Below are positions 17,692 through 24,927 of a stretch of DNA of 64,000 nt, piece by piece. A program made the position numbers and the translations under genes. This stretch comes from Alcaligenes faecalis (GTDB lineage: Bacteria; Pseudomonadota; Gammaproteobacteria; Burkholderiales; Burkholderiaceae_B). The notes under the pieces are model-generated. The model ran no database searches. It worked only from the letters and a program-made list of their open reading frames with translations, and was not told the DNA's origin. How positions within the stretch are numbered: the stretch's first letter is position 1; the number at the start of each line of letters is the position of its first letter. Location of the stretch: NCBI RefSeq assembly GCF_009497775.1, contig NZ_CP031012.1, positions 1,488,001-1,552,000 of the forward strand, written 5' to 3'.

Positions 17692-17862
17692 AGGCCCTAC
17701 CGTTGCGGTAGGGCCTATGGGCCGCTCTGGCGGCGGTGAACTGCCATGATGGCAGTTTGGGAAAGCTGTGTTTCAGACAGCTTACTGACACTATGTCAGT
17801 GGTTTCAATGTACGTTAGCTAATTAAAACCAGCCAATTATGGAAAACCCGGAAGTCTGAAAC
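17692..17862. other. array of five consecutive hairpins, possible structured RNA
   Basis: In the 327-base gap between hdeD and the PCuAC gene five stems follow one another: AGGCCCTACC/GGTAGGGCCT (17692-17716), GCCGC/GCGGC (17721-17734), AACTGCC/GGCAGTT (17739-17757), AAGCTGT/ACAGCTT (17763-17783) and ACTGACA/TGTCAGT (17784-17800). The loop side of the fourth (GTTTCAGAC, 17770-17778) is complementary to GTCTGAAAC at 17854-17862. No poly-T marks a simple terminator, and no ORF is credible here. Confidence 0.6.
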
Positions 17863-17915
17863 AAACCCCTTCAAACCGTTAAAACTGGCGGCTTTCAGGG
17901 GCAGGGGACATGGCT

Positions 17916-18395
17916 CTAGTGGCCGTGTGCGCCCTGGTGACCCTGGCCTGCCTTGGTGTTCAAGGCACGAACCGGAGCGTTGATTTTCAGCTCTTCCTTC
18001 TGACCGGCGGCGTTTTGGATTTCCAGGGTGAGATCCACGGAGCTGCCCGCTTCAACCTGCTTGTCCAGACCCAGCAGCATGATGTGGTAACCACCGGGTT
18101 TCAGTTCCACCGCCTTGCCTGCGGGCAGGTCGATTTTTTCAACCTGGCGCATGCGCATGACTTCGTTTTCCATGGCCATTTCGTGCACTTCCACCTGTTT
18201 GCTCAGGCTGCTGCTGGCACCCAGCAATTGGGCGTTGTCGGTCGATTGCAGCACCATGAAGGCGCCCGTGGCTTGCTGGCCGGGAACCGTGGCGCGAACC
18301 CAGGGATCGGTCACGGTGACTTCGGCCTGGGCCAGGGTGGGCAGGCTCAGCAAGGCGGCCAGGGAGAAAAGAGAGCTAGCAATAGTACGTTTCAT
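17916..18395 (-). CDS. periplasmic copper chaperone PCu(A)C
   Basis: 159 residues from the ATG at 18395, which has AGGA 8 bases upstream. A signal peptide ending at AQA is followed by the PCuAC domain. The copper ligands are visible as H-E-M in VEVHEMAM, then M-R-M, and H-I-M in GGYHIML, matching the H(M)x10Mx21HxM pattern. The C-terminus is His-rich (GHQGAHGH). PCuAC delivers Cu(I) to cytochrome oxidase CuA or CuB sites. It follows the SCO gene by 20 bases, the usual pairing. Confidence 0.9.
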   Translation of the reverse strand: MKRTIASSLFSLAALLSLPTLAQAEVTVTDPWVRATVPGQQATGAFMVLQSTDNAQLLGASSSLSKQVEVHEMAMENEVMRMRQVEKIDLPAGKAVELKPGGYHIMLLGLDKQVEAGSSVDLTLEIQNAAGQKEELKINAPVRALNTKAGQGHQGAHGH

Positions 18396-18415
18396 GTTGG
18401 TAATCCTGTTGGGGT

Positions 18416-19033
18416 TCACTTGCTCAAAGCCAGTACCTGGCGGATATCAGCCACGGCTTCTTCAGCCGTTTGCGTGTGACGCAGAGCGATCTGCAGTTTG
18501 CCCTGTGTGTCATACACATAGGTCAGGGCGCTGTGGTCCATGGTGTAGCTGGAGCCGGTAGGAACCTTTTGGTAGAAGACTTTGAAGTCGCTGGCGGTTT
18601 TGGCCAGCTCTTCCTCGGTGGGGCGCAGGGCCACAAAACTGGGGTCGAAAGCCTGCATGTAGGCACGCAGCAGTTCGGGCGTGTCGCGCTCCGGGTCAAT
18701 GGAGATAAACAAGACTTGCAGCTTGTCGCCATCCTCGCCCAGCTGTTCCTTGATTTCGACGGCACGAGTCAGGGCTGTCGGGCAGACGTCGGGGCATTGG
18801 GTAAAACCAAAGAAGATCAGCACGATCTTGCCGCGATAGTCGGCCATGGTGCGACGTTGGCCTTCGGTATCCAGCAAGCTGAAATCTTTGGCAAAGTCGG
18901 CACTGCTCATGTCCACACCTTCCAGATTACGAAAGGCAGGCTGCTTGGGGGCCTTGTCGCCGCAGGCGGTCAGGACCAAAGGAGTCGCCAGCATGGCAAG
19001 CAGGAGCTGGCGGCGTGAGAAGGAGGCGTTCAT
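18416..19033 (-). CDS. SCO1/SenC-family copper-binding lipoprotein
   Basis: 205 residues. A lipoprotein signal has its lipobox at LTAC24. A thioredoxin-like domain carries the copper-binding CPDVC (C80, C84) and H167 (TMDHSAL). SCO proteins act with PCuAC in assembling the copper site of cytochrome c oxidases, as thiol oxidoreductases or copper donors. The context supports a copper-delivery operon running DUF2946-like, SCO, PCuAC on the minus strand. Confidence 0.93.
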   Translation of the reverse strand: MNASFSRRQLLLAMLATPLVLTACGDKAPKQPAFRNLEGVDMSSADFAKDFSLLDTEGQRRTMADYRGKIVLIFFGFTQCPDVCPTALTRAVEIKEQLGEDGDKLQVLFISIDPERDTPELLRAYMQAFDPSFVALRPTEEELAKTASDFKVFYQKVPTGSSYTMDHSALTYVYDTQGKLQIALRHTQTAEEAVADIRQVLALSK

Positions 19034-19089
19034 GGAAATATCCCGCTAATTGACAACATAAGGTGGCTGCGCCGGGCAGCCGAGGCTGG

Positions 19090-19506
19090 TCAGGAAACGA
19101 GCGTGGAGGGGGGGCCGCGCGCACTCAGGGGCGGGCCCGTCAGGGGAAGAACGGGAGCCGCCGCCTGTTGGGCAGTGTCCCAGGTAAATCGTGGTATGGG
19201 TGTCAGATTCCAGGCAGGGCCGGGATCATCATTCAGGGCTTTTTGTGCCTGGGCCTGGGCGAACAGACAGGCGGCATGCAGGCTGTGTTGTTCGTCGTGT
19301 TTCGGGCCGCCTGGGAGCTGGCTGCTCCATTGCGCCAGGAAGGGATCGCCCTGAACACACAGGCTGAGCGCGGCAGCATTGGCAGGGTCGGCGCTGGGCA
19401 TGTAGCCATTGGGGATCAGGCCACGCAGCAGCAGGGCGCAGATCGCCAGCACCAGTAAAAACCGGCTGCGAGTACCAAAGGAGGGGAATGCGCAGTGCCT
19501 GACCAT
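19090..19506 (-). CDS. small copper-associated membrane protein (DUF2946-like)
   Basis: 138 residues. One N-terminal hydrophobic segment (FLLVLAICALLLRGLIPNGYMPS) has the LR-x-LIP-x-GYMP pattern of DUF2946 proteins, followed by a short region with cysteines (SLCVQGD, HAACLFA) and a Pro/Ala-rich tail. Such proteins often sit next to SCO, PCuAC or copper receptor genes. The gene heads the SCO-PCuAC operon (56 bases before SCO). A role in copper handling is inferred from position only. Confidence 0.65.
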   Translation of the reverse strand: MVRHCAFPSFGTRSRFLLVLAICALLLRGLIPNGYMPSADPANAAALSLCVQGDPFLAQWSSQLPGGPKHDEQHSLHAACLFAQAQAQKALNDDPGPAWNLTPIPRFTWDTAQQAAAPVLPLTGPPLSARGPPSTLVS

Positions 19507-19588
19507 GATCAGAGCATTCTAGTACAGATGGAAATCTGTTTGCCCAGATTCTGTGGCACAGTAGATGCCTATCATCAAGGAGCTTGAT

Positions 19589-19753
19589 ATGCGACAGATT
19601 TATGGGGTGCTGAGCGCCTTGGTCATGGTCTTGGGACTGGCGGCGTGTTCAACACCGGACCGCTCTACGGACAGCAGTTGGAGTCGGCCTTCCGGCGTTG
19701 AAATCTATGGGGAAATGGATGCGGGGGTAGGGACGGTGCGGCAGTCTCGCTAG
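19589..19753 (+). CDS. small lipoprotein, hypothetical
   Basis: 54 residues from the ATG at 19589, with AAGGAG 6 bases upstream. The sequence is a clear lipoprotein signal (VLGLAAC) plus about 30 polar residues, with no recognisable family. It is divergent from the copper operon and converges on the glutamate-synthase-like gene. The signal and good ribosome-binding site make it likely to be real. Confidence 0.6.
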   Translation: MRQIYGVLSALVMVLGLAACSTPDRSTDSSWSRPSGVEIYGEMDAGVGTVRQSR

Positions 19754-19775
19754 GGAAACTGCCGCCTTGCAGCGT

Positions 19776-21482
19776 TCAGGCCAGGGCTTGGCCTGCGCTG
19801 TCAGCAACATCCTGTTTTTTCACGATATCTTCAGGGTCTGCTTCATCATTCAAGTGCGACAAGGCTTTGCTCAGGCTGTAGGCCGGTTCAAAGGAGTCGG
19901 GGTTGGCCATGGGCCAGCCCACGCGGAAAATCGTTTGACGATAGTGGCCGCGCAGCAGCTCGCCTTTTTTCAGATCCGGGAACAGCGCCGACATCACACG
20001 CACTTCGCCATTGCTGATACGACGGGCAATATGGTGAGGGCGTAGCTGGTCCGGGTGTTCCAGGCCTGCGGCACCCAGCAATTCAGCCAGTGCTTTCAAC
20101 GTATTGCCGTGGAAACTGGCCACGCGCAGGGATTTATCATCCACCACCAGGGCTTTTTGACGTTGCGGATCTTGTGTTGCCACGCCGGTCGGGCATTTGT
20201 CGGTGTGACAGGCTTGAGCCTGAATGCAGCCAACGGCAAACATGAAGCCGCGTGCGCTATTGCACCAGTCGGCACCCAGGGCCATGATGCGAGCCATGTC
20301 AAACGCGCTGATGATCTTGCCCGAGGCGCCCAGACGGATTTGCTCGCGCAAACCGATACCCACCAGCGTGTTATGAACCAGGCGCAGAGCCTCGCGCAAG
20401 GGGGTGCCGACGTGGTCAATGAATTCCACGGGGGAGGCACCTGTACCGCCTTCAGCACCATCGACCACAATAAAGTCCGGCGTAATACCTGTTTTCAGCA
20501 TGGCTTTGGCAATTGCAAACCATTCCCAGGGGTGCCCGATACAGAGCTTGAAACCCACGGGTTTGCCACCGGACAAGGTACGCAGCCGGGCCACGAATTC
20601 CAGCAGTTCTACGGGGGAGTGGAAGGCGCCGTGGCTTGCTGGCGAGTTGCAGTCCACGCCTTCTGGCACACCGCGCGCGAGGGCAATTTCAGGTGAGACC
20701 TTGGTGCCGGGCAAGATGCCGCCGTGGCCGGGTTTGGCCCCTTGCGACAGCTTGATTTCAATCATCTTGACGTGATCCTGAGTGGCGCGCTCGGCAAAGC
20801 GTTCGGGCGAGAAATTGCCGTGTTCATCCCGGCACCCAAAATAACCCGAGCCAATATTCCAGATCAGATCGCCACCGTGGCGCAGGTGATAGGTGCTGAT
20901 GCCGCCTTCGCCCGTGTCATGAGCAAAATTGCCCATCTTGGCACCTTTGTTCAAGGCCAGAATGGCATTGGCCGACAGGGCCCCGAAACTCATGGCTGAA
21001 ATATTCAGCACCGACAGCGAATAAGGCTTGGTACAGTCCGGCCCGCCCACATCAATGCGGAACTGCGAGTCCTTGATGTGCTTGGGGGTCATGGAGTGGT
21101 TGATCCACTCATAACCATTGTTATAGACCTCCTGATGGGTACCAAAAGGCTGCTTGTCGATTTCTTGTTTGGCGCGCTGGTACACCAGGGAGCGGTCGGC
21201 ACGCGAGAAGGGCAGTTGTTGCTCATCGCCTTCCAGAAAGTACTGGCGAATTTCCGGGCGAATGGCCTCAAAAATGAAGCGCAGATTGCCAATAACCGGG
21301 TAGTTGCGACGAATGGCGTGACGAGTTTGAGTGATGTCCACCAAGCCCTGAATGCACAGGGCCAGCCCTGGTATCGCCAGCCATAGCCAGCTTGCGCTTC
21401 TGAACAAGGAAAGCAGCAAGAAAAAGGCGGTCAGGCCAATGATGATGTAGAAGGCGGTGTAGCGTGTCAGCCACTTTTGCAT
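19776..21482 (-). CDS. membrane-anchored FMN-binding glutamate synthase-like protein
   Basis: 568 residues from the ATG at 21482, which has AGGAG 5 bases upstream. Two N-terminal hydrophobic segments precede a domain equivalent to the FMN/3Fe-4S barrel of glutamate synthase large subunit: LNISAMSFGALS, KMGNFAHDTGEGGIS, KPGHGGILPG, DFIVVDGAEGGTGASP and CHTDKCPTGVATQ with the iron-sulfur cysteines. It lacks the amidotransferase domain, so it is not a full GltB. Homologues of this type are common, but their physiological reaction is not established. Confidence 0.85.
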   Translation of the reverse strand: MQKWLTRYTAFYIIIGLTAFFLLLSLFRSASWLWLAIPGLALCIQGLVDITQTRHAIRRNYPVIGNLRFIFEAIRPEIRQYFLEGDEQQLPFSRADRSLVYQRAKQEIDKQPFGTHQEVYNNGYEWINHSMTPKHIKDSQFRIDVGGPDCTKPYSLSVLNISAMSFGALSANAILALNKGAKMGNFAHDTGEGGISTYHLRHGGDLIWNIGSGYFGCRDEHGNFSPERFAERATQDHVKMIEIKLSQGAKPGHGGILPGTKVSPEIALARGVPEGVDCNSPASHGAFHSPVELLEFVARLRTLSGGKPVGFKLCIGHPWEWFAIAKAMLKTGITPDFIVVDGAEGGTGASPVEFIDHVGTPLREALRLVHNTLVGIGLREQIRLGASGKIISAFDMARIMALGADWCNSARGFMFAVGCIQAQACHTDKCPTGVATQDPQRQKALVVDDKSLRVASFHGNTLKALAELLGAAGLEHPDQLRPHHIARRISNGEVRVMSALFPDLKKGELLRGHYRQTIFRVGWPMANPDSFEPAYSLSKALSHLNDEADPEDIVKKQDVADSAGQALA

Positions 21483-21791
21483 AAAGACTCCTGCCAAGAA
21501 AACGGGGTGACGGGCAGGGTTTGGGGTACCCGCCCATCAGGCTGCCAACATCATAGAACGCTGCCGTACGGTTTGACTATGCCTGCACAGCGATAGTTTA
21601 TGAAAACTAACAATGAAAAATTTTGTGACCTGAAAAGGGTTAATCAGGTTTGGAATGTTTAGCCATAAAAGGCCTGGTGCAAAGCTGGAAAGCTGCTGCG
21701 GCGCAGCATTGAACAGGATTTATCGCTCCAGGGCTCACCTCGTATGCTTTGGGCGAAGACCCGCAACTGCATGGAGTTAAGCTTCTTGTAA

Positions 21792-21821
21792 TTGAATAGG
21801 TAGGTAAGCTATCTATATAAT
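21792..21821 (+). promoter_or_regulatory. promoter with an overlapping dyad operator for FUSC-marR
   Basis: TTGAAT (21792-21797), an 18-base gap, then TATAAT (21816-21821). The gap contains ATAGGTAG-gtaag-CTATCTAT (21796-21816), an inverted repeat with 8-base arms and one mismatch. A repressor bound there would block the promoter, and the downstream marR gene makes autoregulation likely. The remaining gap between 21483 and 21855 shows nothing else. Confidence 0.65.
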
Positions 21822-21855
21822 CATGCTTTAGCCTTTGTTCTGTCTCGTGTCCTTT

Positions 21856-23769
21856 ATGTTTCCCTCTCTTTCCTGGATCCAGCTGGATCGACCTGCGCTC
21901 CTGCACGGCCTGAATTTGGCCTTGGCAGCGTGGCTGTCGTTCACCATCGCTGTTCTGCTTTCCGTTGATAATCCCTTCTGGGCCGCCATGCCGGTGTGGG
22001 TCTTGTCCCAAGCCTACCGAGGGCTGGTGTATGAACGGGCCTTGTGGCGGATTCTGGGAACCTTGGTGGGAGCAGGGCTGGGGCTGGCGTTCTTGCATCT
22101 GCCCAATCCTTATTTGCAGTTGCTGGGTATGGCGCTGGTGGTGGGTGTAGCGTCGGCCCTGACCCATGTGTTCCGGGGCGCCTTTTCCTACTTGCCCATG
22201 CTGGCGGGGATCACGATTGGCGTGGTGGTCTTGCCTTCAGTGCTGGCTCCGGATGCGTCACTGGATCTGGCCTTGTCGCGGGTGGAGTGCACTTTGATCG
22301 GGGTGCTGGTAACCACCTTGCTCTGTTCCCGGACCACACCGCGTAGTCAGCGCAAGACTTATTACCAACGGGTGCGCGTCCTGGCGGCGGATGCCTTGCG
22401 CATCGCTGCTCATGCCTTGAGCCCGTCTTATCAGCAGCCGGATCAGAGCTCGTGGAGTCGTGTTCGCCAGGAGATTGTGGATCTGGATGCTCAGGCCCGT
22501 ATTCTGGCGGCGGGTTCTCTGGATGCGTATCGACGCTTGCCTTATGTGGATGCGTTCCTGTATGCCGTGATCGAGCTTTTGGCCGCCAGCGCGCTGATTG
22601 CCCAGCAACGGGAGCGGGGCCTGTCGCCAGCTGCGGATTATGTGCAGGACTTGCAGGAACAGGCGCAGCGTTTGCAGGACGGTCTGAGCTTGCGGGTGCT
22701 GGGCAAGACAGCCTTGCGGCAAGAAGGGCAGATCAGTCTGGCGCGCTTGCGCCGTGCAATGGGGCAAATACAAAGAGCAGAGCAGGGCTTGTTCGCTGAG
22801 CGGGTGCAGCCTAGACGGCACCGTTTTCTGACAACGCCCGCCATCTCGGTGGATTGGCCCCTGGCAATCCGCACGGGCCTGATCAGTGGCTTGGCCGCTT
22901 TCACGGCAGGCGGCGTGGCTTACGCCTTGGCCAGTCCCGCGCTGGAGTTGATGGCGATTGGGGTGTGTACCTTCTCCATTATTCTGGGTTCCATGCCGCG
23001 TCCCCAATTGATGAGCCGAACCATGTTTACCGGGATCGCGGTGGGCGTTCTGGTAGCCAGCTTTTATCGCTACATCGTCCAGGCGCACCTGGTGGCAGAC
23101 TGGCAGGTCATTCTGTCCGTGCTTCCTTTTTTGGTGATTGGTGGTTTGTTACGTGCCAACCGTCCTACCTCGACCTGGGCATTGGACGCGAATATGTGTT
23201 TCCAGTTGGCCAGCCAGGCCGGGATGGCGGCGGTCAGTTGGCCCATCATCATGAAGGAGTCCCTGCCTTTGCTGGCGGGCTCTGCGGTGGTGTGCAGTGC
23301 CTTCTTCCTTTTACCTCGCCGCACTCATCCTCGTGGGCAAACCCTGGTAAGGCGTGTGGTGCGTGAACTGTATCCCCTGATCAAGCGTTCGCGCCCACGC
23401 CTGTTCCGGGTCTGGCGCGCGCGAGTGGCGCGGCAATGGGTGCGCCTCTGGCACTGGATGGGGGAGCAGACACCCCATGGCTTGCTGTCCTTGATCAATC
23501 TGGGTCATGGAGTGGTTGAGCTGAAGCGGCTGGCCAAACGCGGACCGGAGCAGCAGGCCTGTGTGGTGCTGGTCTGTGAATTGCTGGAAGGGTTCGAACA
23601 TCAGCCCGAGGAGCTGGCCCAGCAACTGCTGCGTATCAGCCAGTCGTGTACCGATACGGTATTGATGCAGGCGATTATGGATGTCGCTCAGTCCTTGCAA
23701 GGGGCGCAAGCGGTTTTGGTTTATGCTTACCCGCCTGATGCTACGCCGCGCGCTGTGGAGACTTCATGA
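21856..23769 (+). CDS. FUSC-family aromatic compound exporter
   Basis: About 637 residues from the ATG at 21856; an ATG at 21835 is in frame and cannot be excluded. The layout is two membrane blocks, the first near residues 10-150 with FWAAMPVWVLSQAYRGLVYERALWR, the second near 335-490, separated by a soluble helical domain. This is the FUSC / YccS-like arrangement of inner-membrane exporters of aromatic acids and drugs. The stop overlaps the marR start, so both form one operon. It differs from the MdtO-like gene at 12686. Confidence 0.83.
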   Translation: MFPSLSWIQLDRPALLHGLNLALAAWLSFTIAVLLSVDNPFWAAMPVWVLSQAYRGLVYERALWRILGTLVGAGLGLAFLHLPNPYLQLLGMALVVGVASALTHVFRGAFSYLPMLAGITIGVVVLPSVLAPDASLDLALSRVECTLIGVLVTTLLCSRTTPRSQRKTYYQRVRVLAADALRIAAHALSPSYQQPDQSSWSRVRQEIVDLDAQARILAAGSLDAYRRLPYVDAFLYAVIELLAASALIAQQRERGLSPAADYVQDLQEQAQRLQDGLSLRVLGKTALRQEGQISLARLRRAMGQIQRAEQGLFAERVQPRRHRFLTTPAISVDWPLAIRTGLISGLAAFTAGGVAYALASPALELMAIGVCTFSIILGSMPRPQLMSRTMFTGIAVGVLVASFYRYIVQAHLVADWQVILSVLPFLVIGGLLRANRPTSTWALDANMCFQLASQAGMAAVSWPIIMKESLPLLAGSAVVCSAFFLLPRRTHPRGQTLVRRVVRELYPLIKRSRPRLFRVWRARVARQWVRLWHWMGEQTPHGLLSLINLGHGVVELKRLAKRGPEQQACVVLVCELLEGFEHQPEELAQQLLRISQSCTDTVLMQAIMDVAQSLQGAQAVLVYAYPPDATPRAVETS

Positions 23770-24233
23770 TGAATCACCAACTTTATGAACGATTTGGCCT
23801 GTCCATGATTGTGCTGGCGCGCCTTTATCGTCGTGAATTGGATCAGACGCTGGTGCGTTACGGTGTGTCCGAGGCTACCATTCTGCCGATTCGCTATCTG
23901 GCCCAGTTGGGTGAGCCCATACGACAAGGGCAACTAGCCCGCATGATGCGTCTGGAAGGACCGACCTTGGTTCGTCTGATCGATCAGCTGGAGTCTGGCG
24001 GTTTGCTGGAGCGCTTGCCCGACGAGCAGGACAAGCGCGCGCGCCTGTTGTGTCTGACTGAAAAAGGGCGCGACTTTCACGAGCGCCTGCTGGAATTGCT
24101 GCGCCAATCTCGTGCACCCCTGTTTGAAGGGATCCCGGACGAAGACATAGAAGCGGCCTTGCGTTGCTTTGATGCGCTGGCCAGCAATCTGGGGCTGGAA
24201 GCAACGGATATGTCCAGCTTGTTTGGGGACTGA
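23766..24233 (+). CDS. MarR-family transcriptional regulator
   Basis: 155 residues. The winged helix is visible as LGEPIRQGQLARMMRLEGPTLVRLIDQLESGGLLER with the wing PDEQDKRARLLCLTEKG. MarR proteins usually repress nearby efflux genes and release DNA on binding phenolic ligands. Its start overlaps the stop of the FUSC exporter, so it probably controls that exporter and itself through the dyad at 21796-21816. Confidence 0.9.
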   Translation: MMNHQLYERFGLSMIVLARLYRRELDQTLVRYGVSEATILPIRYLAQLGEPIRQGQLARMMRLEGPTLVRLIDQLESGGLLERLPDEQDKRARLLCLTEKGRDFHERLLELLRQSRAPLFEGIPDEDIEAALRCFDALASNLGLEATDMSSLFGD

Positions 24234-24283
24234 GCGAGTTTCTGGGCAAGGCAGCGTAAGCGCATGTTCCAGATGGTGAGCAG

Positions 24284-24311
24284 AAAGCAGGAGCAGGTTT
24301 CCTGCTTTTTT
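24284..24311 (+). terminator. rho-independent terminator after marR
   Basis: AAAGCAGGA (24284-24292) pairs with TCCTGCTTT (24300-24308), with a T run continuing from the right arm. Confidence 0.85.
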
Positions 24312-24362
24312 ACTTTATGGTTGAATAAACCGTCCTTGTTTCAGCAATAAGGAGGGTATGCC

Positions 24363-24893
24363 ATGAACGATGTAGATCTTGCACGTTTGGTTAAAACCAT
24401 GACCGAGGCCCGGCTGACGCTGGCAAGCGCAGAATCCTGCACAGCAGGTTTGATTGCGTCTATGCTGGCTGACCAAGCGGGGGCGGCAGCCGTACTGGAT
24501 TGTGCTTTTGTGACTTATTCTCCACAGGCCAAATATCGATGCCTGGGCGTAGATCAGCGAGTGCTGGCAGAAAATAATCTGTGCAGTGAAGCAGTGGCAC
24601 GAGCCATGGCCAAAGGAGCTGCGGAACTGACGCCGGCCAATTTGATTATTGCCAACACGGGCGTGGCTGATGATATTGCAGAGCCGCAGATTCCGGCTGG
24701 GACGCAATGTTTTGCCTGGCTGTTCAAGCCACAGGACAAGTTTGATCCTTTGGTCGTGTATACCGAAACCATTGTTTTTGACGGCACACGTGATGAAATT
24801 CGTCAGCAAAGTGCGCGTTATGCCTTGGGCCGCATTGAGCATTGGTTGCGTTTGGCCAAACAAGAACGCCAGGGTGTGAACCCTGGCGTTTGA
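24363..24893 (+). CDS. CinA-family C-terminal amidohydrolase (PncC-like)
   Basis: 176 residues, a stand-alone CinA C-terminal domain. TLASAESCTAGLIASMLAD contains the Ser and Lys-region motif of nicotinamide-nucleotide amidase, followed by VTYSPQAKYRCLGV and IANTGVADD. The usual form is TGxAGP, so the Gly-Pro part is altered. PncC converts NMN to nicotinate mononucleotide for NAD recycling. The changed TGVADD segment makes the exact activity less certain. Its last codons lie in a terminator hairpin. Confidence 0.78.
   Translation: MNDVDLARLVKTMTEARLTLASAESCTAGLIASMLADQAGAAAVLDCAFVTYSPQAKYRCLGVDQRVLAENNLCSEAVARAMAKGAAELTPANLIIANTGVADDIAEPQIPAGTQCFAWLFKPQDKFDPLVVYTETIVFDGTRDEIRQQSARYALGRIEHWLRLAKQERQGVNPGV
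24865..24893. terminator. terminator hairpin overlapping the 3' end of the CinA-like gene
   Basis: AACGCCAGGG (24865-24874) and CCCTGGCGTT (24881-24890) form a perfect 10-base stem immediately before the TGA stop. The hairpin encodes the last residues of the protein. A second small dyad, CTAAGCC/GGCTTAG (24912-24931), overlaps the stop of the converging aconitase gene. Confidence 0.7.
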
Positions 24894-24927
24894 TACCGCT
24901 AGCTGGACAAGCTAAGCCTGTAAAGGC

